Shown: in pieces, positions 53,769 to 64,000 of the stretch | How the letters are laid out: each line of letters begins with the position of its first letter | Numbering within the stretch: position 1 is the stretch's first letter | From: Bromus sterilis | Lineage: Eukaryota; Streptophyta; Magnoliopsida; Poales; Poaceae | Reading direction: 5' to 3' | Assembly: GCA_950022295.1 (NCBI GenBank) | Contig: OX465595.1 | Span: 72,314,770-72,378,769, forward strand | Length of the DNA stretch: 64,000 nt | Program-made: the position numbers and the translations under genes | The notes under the pieces: model-generated | The model's input: the letters and a program-made list of their open reading frames with translations, nothing else | Told to the model about the DNA's origin: nothing | Databases searched by the model: none

Positions 53769-56700
53769 TGTCATAACCCCAAGTTAGGTATGTGCTAGGA
53801 TAAAGTGCTCCTTTGCATTCATGTTAAAAATTTCAAAAGAAATTGAAACGGGAGAAAAAAAAACCCCCAGATGAATTAATTCAAATGGCCAGATAAAAAT
53901 TTGCTCCAAAAATTCCTTTTGGATTTTTGAAAAGTCCCATAAATGAGTGGGATCACATATCAAGTGATGTGGGACCAACCCCATGCTCATGGATTTTTCA
54001 AATATTCAAACAGGAGCATGGATTTAAATTTAAAACCCTATTTGAATTAAAGTTCAAATAATTTGAATTTTAAAAGTGCTCAAATTTTATAAGTGGCTAG
54101 CTCTATATTTAATGAGGCCATATAAAAAATATTGGCATTTAATAAAATGCCTAGCTATTTTATTAGCTAGGTCAAACATATTGCAGAAAAAAATAAAAAG
54201 AAAAAGAGCAGAACCACTTACCTGTCGCCCCAGGCGAAGGCCCAGCCGGCCCAGCCCACCTGGGCTTCCTGTCGTCTTCCTACGGGCACGAGCACACAGC
54301 TGCGTGCCCGGCATGCCGCAGCTGTCGCCGTGGCCTCTCCCCAGCCCTTCCGTGCTCCTTCTCGCCGCCACGCGTGTCCAGGATAATCCTAGCTCACTTC
54401 CCCCTCTGTTTCTCCTCCCCGGCGGAAATTCATGACGGCCCGAAACCCTAGCCAGCCGCGACGCTGCTCCGGCGTGGCCACTGAGCACACCAGCGAGCCC
54501 CAGCTTGTCTACTCGACGCGCCACCGAGCTCTCCTCCGAATCCCCAAGCCAATCGAAGCCTAGGAGCAACGCAGACGACGTGGGCTTCTTCTTCTTCACC
54601 GCCGGCCGCCGTGACTCTGGCAACAAATTCCGCCTCCTCCAGCTCCTCCCCGACCCCGTCGAGCTCACCGTCGCGTGTGGGTGAGCCTCCTGCCTCGATT
54701 TCCCCCTCTCATGGCTTCCCTCGTGCTCTCCCTAGCGTTTTCGTCATTGGCCGAGTCCAGCCGCCGCCATTGCCGTCTCCTCCGAGCTCTAGAGCACGCC
54801 AGTGACACCCCAATGGGTCTACTGGACGCGCGGGAGCACACGCTACGTAGTGGTGCCTCCCCCTTGATCTCCCGTGCCCCGTAGCACTGTTCCGGCAGAG
54901 CGCCGCCGCGCACAGGACGCCGGCGGCTAGCCGCTGGCCGTTTAGACCTTAACCACCCCCTAATCCACCCCTTAAGCCACTGACCAGTGGGCCCCCTGCC
55001 TTGTTAATCTCTGTTTAATTAAATTCAAAACGGTTTAATTAACAGAGACACTGACAGAGAGGCCCCACCTGTCAGCAGCCCCCCCACGTCATCCCTGCGT
55101 CAGCATGACGCCATAATTGGTTAAATCAATTTAATTATTTCAGAAAAAGGCAGAAAAGACTTTAAATTCAATAAATCATAGAAAATTAATTTTAACTCCA
55201 AATTGGACAAATAATATGTCTAAAATTATCAGAAAAATGCAAGGATTATGAATATGCAACTTGTTTATATGTTTGACCATTTTAAAATGAGTGAAAAGTA
55301 GCAAACATGCATATGGATCCTATTCAAATTCAAATTTGGAGTGAATTTGCAAATGACTTTGCAACACATTTATTTTAGATGGATTCACCCACACATCAGA
55401 GGCTTTACCTCACCTTTACAACATCACTTCATGTTCAACCTTTTCAAATGAACTTTCATGCATTCAAATGCATTTGAAATTCATCAATAAATCAAATGGA
55501 GTTTGAATTTGCAATTCAATTGCAATATACTCCTTTTAAATATAATTGTCCACACAATGCAACCATAAACATCACCATTACAATATTATCCATGTGATTG
55601 TGCATTGTACATTATGTTGATCCTATGATTGTCATGTTGCTGATAGAAGTGGAGCCGGAACCCGAGATCACCCCCTTCGTTGAAGACCCCGTGACTGAAC
55701 CTCGTCAGCAAGGAAAGCAACCCCCTATTGATCATGTCTATAAAATCCCAATTCCCTCTCAATCTCGCTTATGCATGTTTAGGAGATCACCTTGTATCGA
55801 TTCTACTGCATAGTTGAACCCATATCCGATGCATGACCTATCATCTTGTCACAGTAGTAAGCAAACCACAATCCTAGCTGACATAGGAGTTGACTGATAT
55901 CATGTGGCCCCTGCAACTGTTACTGCTTATTGCATGCTTAGAGTTTATAATGAGGATGTTTTTGATGTGAGTCGGGTTGATAGTGAACATGGTGTTGATG
56001 AAAGTGAAACTGTGTTGGTGAATCTACCCTAATACAAGGTGAACGATGAGAGGCTGTGTAGGAGTACACAGTGGGTTGTCTCGTTGAACACCGCCTTAAG
56101 CCCGAGTTCTTGTGTGGTGATCCAAAACGAAGAGTACTACCACCTGTTGGGCACATGGACCCCCGCTCAACCTACTAACTCACCCCTTCTCAGTTCAATG
56201 AGTCGCATTAGTTCGGAGTTCTGGTAGGTCTGTGGCACGGTTTGCGAAGTGGAAGAACGGCTATTCAGACCGGCTTGGGACCCTGCACACATCTTCTAGG
56301 ACCACATCGGTAAACCGGCCGGGTTCACGATGTGGATTCCAGCCCAGATAGGCGTCTCCTTTGAATTTGAGTTGGCTGTGAGGTAAAAGTTGTGGAAATT
56401 ATCCTCGCCGACACCCGCTTGAAGGGTGACGAGATCCCGGCGGTAACTGATCGTTTCATGTGTGTAGCAGTACACCCCTGCAGGGTTAATAAACTATTCG
56501 AATAGCCGCGTCCGCGGTAAGGGACTACTTGGAGAGCTGTGCTCGATTATTAGACAACTTGAACTGGATACTTCTCGTGGGGAAGTCGAGGAAGTAACCA
56601 TAGTGGTGTATTGGTTGGAGATGTAGTGGACTCGTGTACGCTTCTTACCTCAAGTCTGGTACTCGTAGTTCAGGACTAGCCAAGTCAAAGCTGGCACTTC

Positions 56701-57594
56701 TGCAAGTGAAACCCCACCTCCTTTTTCCTTGATACATGTGCATGAGTAGTATAGTTCCTATGTAAGTCTTGCTGAGTACGACTTTGTACTCACGTTTGCT
56801 TATTCTTTGTTTTAGATGAACCCCCTGACCACGAAGGTGGATTCTTCCTGGAGCTCGATGACTGATCAAGCTAGTGTAGTCCCAGTCAGACGACTGGTTC
56901 CCTCGTGAAGGGATTGTTTATAGATAAGGCTTCTCTAAGCCATTTGTTAAACTTGTCTGTACTCAGACCTACTTTGCTTCCGCTTGTCTGTTGTAATGTT
57001 GGATCACATGCTTGTGATCTCGGTGTGCACTCTGTAAGAGTTATCAATAAAGTGGTATACTTTGTAGAGAATTGCAATGATACCTGCTCTTCATAGAAGG
57101 CATGTGTGCTGCATGTATGTTTATAACGTGCATGTCTTTGTATGGGTTTTTGAGACCTTAGTTGTGATCTGGCTGGCGGTCTTTTATACACCAAGTGGCC
57201 CTTAGATGTGCGCAGCTTGGGGCATCGCGATGCGATTGTTCGAGACTCTGTCTCGTGCACACTTTGATGTATGATCGAGCCCGCCCTAGACCCCGACTAA
57301 GTGATCGGGCTGGAGTAAGTTTATGTAAGGGTTATAATACAATCAATAGTATGGTTAAGGCGACTTGTCTATGAGTATGGGAGTTCACCACCCATATCAT
57401 TTAGACTTGTGTGCAGACGATGAGGACCCATTTCAGTTGATCATCTGGTCTGGATGGGATGCCCCTCACGCTCGATGCTTTCCGAGAACGTTCTGTGCTT
57501 GGACTTGTCTGCTTAGACAAGTGGGTACGGTTCTCGGCTCTCCATATGATTGTGTTGTAGCGATTCTTGCATACGCTAACCCCGGGTCCCGACA
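53769..57594 (+). repeat. Element F 5' LTR (3826 bp)
   Basis: Starts TGTCATAACCCCAAG and ends GGGTCCCGACA. The first 430 bp are AT-rich, 54200-54960 is a GC-rich CpG-dense block with CT tracts (promoter-like), 55000-55600 is AT-rich, and the remainder is mixed. The ORFs reported in the GC block on both strands are composition artefacts. The reverse-oriented solo LTR at 4617-8388 is a diverged family member. Confidence 0.95.
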
Positions 57595-57598
57595 GACT

Positions 57599-57610
57599 TG
57601 GTATCAGAGC
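57599..57610 (+). other. Element F primer binding site (initiator tRNA-Met)
   Basis: TGGTATCAGAGC, 4 bp after the LTR end. This is the standard plant initiator-Met primer site. Confidence 0.93.
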
Positions 57611-58065
57611 AGGACTGACTGTGGGATTATCAGCCTTGGCCGAAGTCGAGTCTAGCTTTCTATAGTTATATAGTTACTCTGGGTATATAAGGGAACAACG
57701 TAAGGCTTCTTTTTCTCCTTACCCTCATCGATCTGAGTTCTGAGTCACCCTTACCTTTTCTACGGAAAGATAGGACTAGGCTCATCTATGTCTTACTAGA
57801 ACATCTCGTTGATTGCCTCCTTATAGCCGTAGGATTGTTGTGGTTGTCCAGAGTCTCCGTGTTTTGAGTTCCTTGAAGAAGTTCTGTCCAATTTCTTCGA
57901 GGTTGTTCCATTTTCCATCCCAGTGTAGCCGTTATGCTGCCGGATTTGTTCCGTGTTTCTTTGAGTCATTGCCTTCGCATTATTATCTTTCCGCCTAAAT
58001 AATATCCTTTTATCCTTGCCTCCATCGTACATCCTATTTTGATTGTTGATTTATTATCACACAGG
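57611..58065 (+). other. Element F untranslated leader
   Basis: About 455 bp between the primer site and the gag ATG. No conserved frame; T-rich. It probably carries packaging signals, by analogy. Confidence 0.7.
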
Positions 58066-59760
58066 ATGTCAGGTGGAACTCGTAGTGCTGTTCTTCGGAA
58101 ACGAGACCGTGTTCGGAATCGAAATGATGATGAACCTCCACCACCGCCTTTTGCGGCGGAAATCATGATGGAAGCTGAGCGGAATAGACGTGATCAAACA
58201 CGCCTTTTGGAGCTCATCGAGCAGAATACCGCCCACCATCGTAATGTGGTGGTCAGCATTCATGACTTCATCTTCCTCAAGCCACCGGTATTCCGATGTT
58301 CCTCTGAGCCCCTCGAAGCTGATGATTGGCTCCATTCCATCGAGCGTAAGCTTGATACAACACATGTTGCTCCCGATGACCGAGTTATTTTCGCGGTATA
58401 CTTCTTGGAAGGTGCTGCTCTTCAGTGGTGGGAGAACTATGTTGCAATGCAGCCAGATGGTCACGTAGTGACTTGGCAAGAGTTCTGTGTTGCCTTTCGA
58501 GGGTACCACATTCTGGATGAGTTGATGAAGCGCAAGAAGGAAGAGTTCTGCAATCTAAATCAAGGAGAGATGTCCATTCGTGAGTATGTGAGGGAGTTCA
58601 ACCGTCTTGCTCGTTATGCCCAAGATGAGATCACCACCGATGCCAGAAAGCAGGCAAGGTTCCGCAAGGGACTTAGCCCCGTTCTTCATCATGATCTCAA
58701 CCTCCTTGAGTTTGCCACCTTTGAGGATTTAGTCAAAAGATCCTTCAGAGCTGAGCATGGCAATGAAGTTTTTGAGAAGTCTCGCAAGCATGCTCTTGAG
58801 CTTGCCCCTTCTTCCAGTTCACGCCCTCAGAAGCGCATGATCTGGATTCCTAACAGTTCGATCCACCAAAACAACCCACCGAGGCCATCGCTTGTGCCAC
58901 CTTGTCCACCAGCTCCACCAAACAACCCAGCTCCCCGCACTATCTTTGGAGCCTGCTTTAGATGTGGCCAGCTTGGTCACTATTCTCGTGATTGTTCCAT
59001 AAGTCAGAATGCTCCACCCCATGCCAAAGGGAACCCCACTGTTCGTGCCAAGCCACCCCCGAAGGTTCCCACCGCCAAGCCTTTCACTTCCGCAAATCTT
59101 GGACGTGTGAACCAAATCTCAGCTGAGGAAATTGATGGTACTTCTGACGTCATTCTTGGTACGCTCCCAGTCAATTTTGTTCCCACTTCTGTCCTTTTCG
59201 ATCCAGGAGCATCTCACTCATTCATGTCGGAGAGTTATGCACTTCAGCATGATGTATCCTTTGAAGAAATGTTCACCCCTATGATCATTCAAACTCCTGG
59301 TTCCAAGTGGCAAACTAATAGGGTAAGCCATGGTAACCAAATTGCAATTGAGGGTTTAGTATTCCTTTCTTCACTCATAGCCCTCAAGTCTTCAGACATT
59401 GATGTCATCCTTGGTATGGATTGGTTATCAAGACAACATGCTTTTCTTGATTGTAAAGCCAAGTCAATTAGACTTACACATCCTTCAGGCCAGACAATAG
59501 ATTACTCCTCACCAAGAACAAGAACCCAGGTGCATTCTTTGAATGTGCTTCCCCTTTCCGACCTTGAAGATGTTCCGGTGGTTCGTGACTTCCCGGATGT
59601 CTTTCCTGAAGAGCTGCCGGGAATGCCACCCGACAGATATGTAGAGTTCATAGTAGATCTTATGGCAGGAACCGCACCAATTTCCAGACGCCCATACAAA
59701 ATGGCCCCACGTGAGTTAGCTGAGCTTAAAACCCAACTGGAAGCTTTGTTGGAAAAATGA
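58066..59760 (+). pseudogene. gag-pol: Element F gag and protease
   Basis: Start chosen at ATG 58066 (MSGGTRSAVLRKRDR), just after the leader; an in-frame ATG 27 bases earlier adds an atypical extension. The gag domain (residues about 70-190) has FLEGAALQWWENY and EFNRLARYA. A proline-rich linker is followed by zinc knuckle CFRCGQLGHYSRDC (about residue 297-310) and a protease with VLFDPGASHSFMS (catalytic Asp about residue 379; DPG replaces DSG/DTG) and VILGMDWL. The frame then enters the RT N-terminal region (EELPGMPPDR, RPYKMAPRELAELK). It ends at a nonsense TGA, 59758-59760, in what should be LLEKG. Confidence 0.95.
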
Positions 59761-62502
59761 TTCATCCGCCCTAGCTCATCGCCATGGGGTTGCCCCGTTC
59801 TGTTCGTAACGAAGAAAGATGGAACATAAAGGATGTGCGTAGACTATCGCCCGCTAAATCTAGCGACGATAAAGAACAAGTACCCACTGCCCAGGATCAA
59901 TGATCTTTATGATCAACTTGCTGGATCCTCTGTCTTCTCCAAGATGGATTTGAGATTAGGTTATCATCAAATCAAAATCCGAAACGAGGGCATTCCAAAA
60001 ACGGCTTTTACTACTCGTTATGGTCTTTACGAGTACACCGTCATGTCCTTTGGTTTGACCAATGCCCCCACCACTTTCTCACGCATGTTGAATTCGATCT
60101 GCATGGAGTACCTAGATAAATTTGTTGTAGTTTATCTCGATGACATTCTCATCTACTCGAAGAACGAAGAAGAACATGCCGAACACCTAAGGCTGGTATT
60201 GATGAAACTTAGAGAGCATCGCCTGTATGCTAAATTCTCCAAGTGTGAATTTTGGCTACCAGAAGTGACCTACTTAGGCCACGTGATTTCTGCAAAAGGC
60301 ATTGCTGTGAATCCCGAGAGAGTTCAGGACGTCCTTGACTGGACTCCACCTGAATCGGTTAAGCAAGTTAGGAGTTTTCTTGGCCTAGCCAGCTATTGCC
60401 GCCGCATCGTAGAGAACTTTTCTAAAGTTGCAAAGCCTCTAACTGAACTCCTCAAGAAAGATAAGAAATTCCTATGGACTCCCAAGTGCGAGGAAAGCTT
60501 TCAAGAGCTAAAGAGGAGATTGACTTCTGCACCCGTACTTGCACCTCCAGACACCAAAAGGGATTTCGAATATTTTGTGACGCCTCACGGCAAGGGTTAG
60601 GATGCATACTTATGCAAGATAGACATGTGGTAGCTTATGCTTCACGCCAGTTGCGTCCACATGAAGAGAACTATCCTACCCATGATCTTGAACTTGCTGC
60701 CGTAGTTCATGCCCTGACAACTTGGCGACATTACCTCCTTGGTAATCGTTGTGAGATCTATTCCGACCACCAAAGCCTCAAGTACATATTCACCCAGCCA
60801 GATCTTAATCTCAGGAAAAGACGCTGGATTGAGTTGATAAAAGATTATGACTTTGGAATTTCTTACACCCCAGGCAAAGCCAATGTCATGGCTGATGCAC
60901 TAAGTCGTAAGTCGTATTGTAACAACCTCATGTTACAACAGTATCAACCACTTCTTCATGAGGAATTTCGAAAAATCAATCTCGAGATTGTTCCTCATGG
61001 TTATCTTTCTACCTTGGTGGCGAAACAAACCCTTGAGGATAAAATCATAGCCGCCCAGAAACGTGATAGTGGTATTCGAGAGATCAAGAAGAACATTGCT
61101 AGCGGAGTTGCTAAATGTTTCTCCATAAATGATCAAGGTGTCGTTTTCTTTGGCACTCGATTAGTTGTACCACGAAAACACAATCTTAGGAGTCTAATCC
61201 TCAAAGAAGCTCATGACACTCCCCTTTCAATTCATCCTGGTAGCACAAAGATGTACCGAGACCTACGCCAGAGATTTTGGTGGACTAGGATGAAGAGAGA
61301 AATTGCTAAGTTCATTGCCGAATGTGATGTTTGTCGTCGCATTAAGGCCGAACACCAAAGTCCTGCTGGCACTCTTCAACCTTTGCCTATCCCTGAGTGG
61401 AAATGGGATAAAGTCGGTATGGACTTCATCACCGGCTTTCCAAAAACCCAGAAAGGAAATGATGCCATCTTCGTTGTGGTGGATAGACTGTCCAAAGTTG
61501 CACACTTCCTTCCATTTCGTGAGTCTATAACTGCTAGCCAGTTAGCAGACTTGTATGTCTCTAGAATTGTGTCTCTTCATGGTGTTCCTTTGGAAATCAA
61601 TTCTGATCGTGGTAGCCTTTTCACCTCTATATTTTGGGGAAGCTTCCAACATGCTATGGGAACTCATCTCTCCTTTAGTACATCTTTCCATCCTCATTCT
61701 AGCGGTCAAGTCGAAAGGGTTAACCAAATTCTTGAAGACATGCTCAGAGCTTGTGTTATCTCATTTGGAAAGAATTGGGAGAAGTCTCTTCCATTTGCCG
61801 AATTTGCTTATAACAATAGTTTCCAATCTAGTCTGAACATGGCTCCTTTTGGTCTCCTTTATGGATGACGATGTCGAACACCCCTTAACTGGTCAGAAAC
61901 CGGTGAAAGACAATTCTTTGGACCAGATATGATCATGGAAGCAGAAGAGCAAGTTCGCATTGTTCGTGATCAATTGAAAGCAGCCCAGTCTCGTCAGAAA
62001 AGCTACTATGATCGTCATCATAGGCAAGAGAGCTACAATCTGGATGAGAAGGCTTACCTTCGGGTTACTCCTCTGAAGGGAACCCAACGATTCCGTATCA
62101 AAGGCAAGTTGGCCCCACGTTACATCGGACCTTTCCGCATTCTTGCTAAACGTGGAGAAGTTTCCTACCAACTTGAACTACCCCTGCACCTTTTCCGAGT
62201 ACATGATGTATTCCATGTGTCACAACTCAGGCGTTGCTTCAAGGACCCCATCCGCGAAGTCGACCATGAAACGCTTGATCTCCAAGATGACCTTTCTTAT
62301 CGAGAGTACCCTGTTCGTATTCTTGATTCAGCAGAGCGTGTCACTCGTCGTCAGAAGATCAGGTTTCTGAAATTTCAATGGTCACACCACTCTGAGAAAG
62401 AAGCCACTTGGGAAAGAGAAGACCGTCTCCGTGCCGAGTACCCCTCCTTCCTCCCGCAGACTTCTGAATCTCGGGACGAGATTCTTTTGAGTGGGGGCGA
62501 GT
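59761..62502 (+). pseudogene. gag-pol: Element F pol: RT, RNase H, integrase, chromodomain
   Basis: Continuation of the polyprotein. RT: CPVLFVTKKDG, MCVDYRPLN, KMDLRLGYHQI and catalytic YLDD (60133-60144). RNase H: FCDASRQGLG, YPTHDLELAAVV, YSDHQSLKY and ADALSRK. Integrase: HHCC-type finger (HPGSTKMYRDLR then CDVCRRIK) and D-D35E core (GMDFITGFP, INSDRGSLF, SGQVERVNQ). Chromodomain at about 62307-62445 (PVRILDSAERVTRRQ, WSHHSEKEATWE). Breaks: TAA at 59827-59829, a 1-base loss near 60570 at the RT/RNase H border, and TGA (from CGA) at 61866-61868. The frame runs on past the polypurine tract and stops about 59 bp inside the 3' LTR (62559-62561). Confidence 0.95.
62491..62502 (+). other. Element F polypurine tract
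   Basis: GTGGGGGCGAGT, adjacent to the 3' LTR start TGTCACAACCCC. It overlaps the end of the pol frame. Confidence 0.8.
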
Positions 62503-64000
62503 TGTCACAACCCCAAGTTAGTTATGTGCTAGGATCAAGTGCTGCTTTGCATTCATGTTAAAAATTTCAAAATAAATTGAAATGGGAGAGAAAAACCCCC
62601 TAGATGAATTAATTCAAATTGCCAGATAAAAACTTGCTCCAAAAATTCCTTTTGCATTTTTGAAAAGTCCCATAAATGAGTGGGATCACATATCAAGTGA
62701 TGTGGGACCAACCCCATGCTCATGGATTTTTCAAATATTCAAACAGGAGCATGGATTTAAATTTAAAACCCTATTTGAATTAAAGTTCAAATAATTTGAA
62801 TTTTAAAAGTGCTCAAATTTTATTAGCTAGGTCAAACATATTGCAGAAAAAAATAAAAATAAAAAGAGCAGAACCACTTACCTGTCGCCCCAGGCGAAGG
62901 CCCAGCCGGCCCAGCCCATCTGGGCTTCCTGTCGTCATCCTCCGGGCACGAGCACACAGCTGCGTGCCCGACATGCCGCAGCTGTCGCCGTGGCCTCTCC
63001 CCAGCCCTCCCGTGCTCCTTCTCGCCGCCACGCTTGTCCAAAAGAAGCCCAGCTCACTTCCCCCTCCATCCTTGCCCTCTGTTTCTCCTCCCCGGCGGAA
63101 ATTCACGACGGCCCGAAACCCTAGCCGGCCGCGACGCTGCTCCGGCATGGCCACTGAGCACACCGGCGAGCCCCATCTTGTCTACTCGACGCGCCACCGA
63201 GATCTCCTCCAAATCCCCAAGCCAATCGAAGCCTAGGAGCAACGCAGACGACGTGGGCTTCTTCTTCTTCACCGCCGGCCGCCGCGACTCCGGTAACAAA
63301 TTCCGCCTCCTCCAGCTCCTCCCTGACCCCGTCGAGCTCACCGTCGCGTGTGGGTGAGCCTCCTGCCTCGATTGCCCCCTCTCATGGCTTCCCTCGTGCT
63401 CTCCCTCGCGTTTTCATCGTTGGCCGAGCCCAGCCTCCGCCATTGCCGTCGCCTCCGAGCTCTGGAGCACGCCAGTGACACCCCAATGGGTCTACTGGAC
63501 GCGCGGGAGCACAAGCTACGTAGTGGTGCCTCCCCCTTGGTCTCCCGTGCCCCGTAGCACTGTTCTGGCAGAGCGCCGCCGCGCACAGGACGCCGGAGGC
63601 TAGCCGCTGGCCGTTTAGACCTTAACCACCCCCTAATCCACCCCTTAAGCCACTGACCAGTGGGCCCCCTGCCTTGTTAATCTCTGATGTGAACCCCCTG
63701 ACCATTATGTTGATCCATTACAATCTTATCCATGTGATTGTGCATTGTACATTATGTTGATCCTATGATTGTCATGTTGCTGATAGAAGTGGAGCCGGAA
63801 CCCGAGATCACCCCCTTCGTTGAAGACCCCGTCACTGAACCTCGTCAGCAAGGCAAGCAACCCCCCATTGATCATGTCTATAAAATCCCAATTCCCTCTC
63901 AGTCTCGCTTATGCATGTTTAGGAGATCACCTTGTATCGATTCTACTGCATAGTTGAACCCATATCCGATGCATGACCTATCATCTTGTCATAGTAGTAA
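62503..64000 (+). repeat. Element F 3' LTR, internally deleted, cut by window end
   Basis: Matches the 5' LTR from TGTCACAACCCC onward, but with two internal losses. One of 73 bp near 62820 lies between ATTTTAT direct repeats. One of about 560 bp near 63687 has about 30 bp of filler at the junction. The sequence then continues collinear with 55590-55860 to the window edge. Confidence 0.93.

Larger units (their letters stand above)
53769..64000 (+). mobile_element. Element F: chromovirus (Tekay/Del-type Gypsy), runs off the window
   Basis: Order: 5' LTR 53769-57594, tRNA-Met primer site, gag with CCHC knuckle, protease, RT, RNase H, integrase with chromodomain, polypurine tract and 3' LTR from 62503. 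The long LTRs, tRNA-Met primer and chromodomain place it in the chromoviruses, and the about 3.8-kb LTR fits the Tekay/Del clade. It is inserted in fragment E. The coding region is broken at four places. Confidence 0.95.

Noticed and set aside
54087..54668. A 193-codon minus-strand frame and others in 54600-54900
   Set aside because: Inside the GC-rich promoter-like block of element F's 5' LTR. Equivalent frames in the 3' LTR and solo LTR are broken or different, so this is composition, not a gene.
55598..55813. A 71-codon frame repeated at 63738-63953 and apparently conserved
   Set aside because: It is repeated because both copies lie in the two LTRs of element F. It is short, lacks a domain and has a frame-breaking counterpart in the solo LTR family member.

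Overview
This window is intergenic DNA from a grass genome, most likely a member of the Triticeae (wheat, barley, rye, Aegilops). I see no host gene, tRNA, rRNA or CRISPR array. Nearly every base belongs to long LTR retrotransposons inserted inside one another. Most LTRs have the TGATACGTC...CGTATCA ends that I associate with Triticeae Gypsy families. That taxonomic call is pattern recognition, not a database result.

Layout. (1) 1-1241 is a Ty1/copia polymerase fragment (minus). (2) Element A (minus, Gypsy, Athila-like, tRNA-Asp-type primer site) starts at 1242 with its 3' LTR and carries a broken gag-PR-RT-RNaseH-IN gene and a coiled-coil ORF. Its 5' LTR begins at 24416, but that LTR is itself split. 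Inside A lie a solo LTR of the chromovirus family (4617-8388, TSD TCCTT) and the complete element B (12257-23027, minus, TSD GAGAG), which sits in A's protease. B in turn holds a non-autonomous Helitron (18853-20317). (3) A's 5' LTR is split by element C (25260-34649, plus, same superfamily as B) and then by the element D array (34772 to about 52890, plus). (4) D is a tandem array with a period of about 7.57 kb: gag-PR units, two of which carry the same solo-LTR insertion with the same CCAAG duplication. (5) 52891-53768 is a minus-strand Gypsy fragment E with a membrane-like ORF. (6) Element F (53769 to the window end, plus) is a chromovirus of Tekay/Del type with LTRs of about 3.8 kb, a tRNA-Met primer site, gag-PR-RT-RH-IN and a chromodomain.

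How the parts work together. A and F have the full set of replication enzymes in decayed form. B, C and D carry only gag and protease and must have relied on enzymes from relatives. B and C replace pol with a conserved ORF of about 400 codons, preceded by a GC-rich and pyrimidine-rich segment and an apparent 220-bp leader intron. A, B, C and D each have a second internal copy of their polypurine tract after their last ORF, and A, B and C also share a 3' non-coding block.

Decay. Coding regions carry nonsense codons (several CGA to TGA or CAA to TAA), single-base frameshifts, microhomology deletions and nested insertions. B's extra ORF is the longest reading frame that is still open. The best candidates for something under-described are the extra ORF with its leader intron in B and C, the internal polypurine tracts, and the history of the D array.
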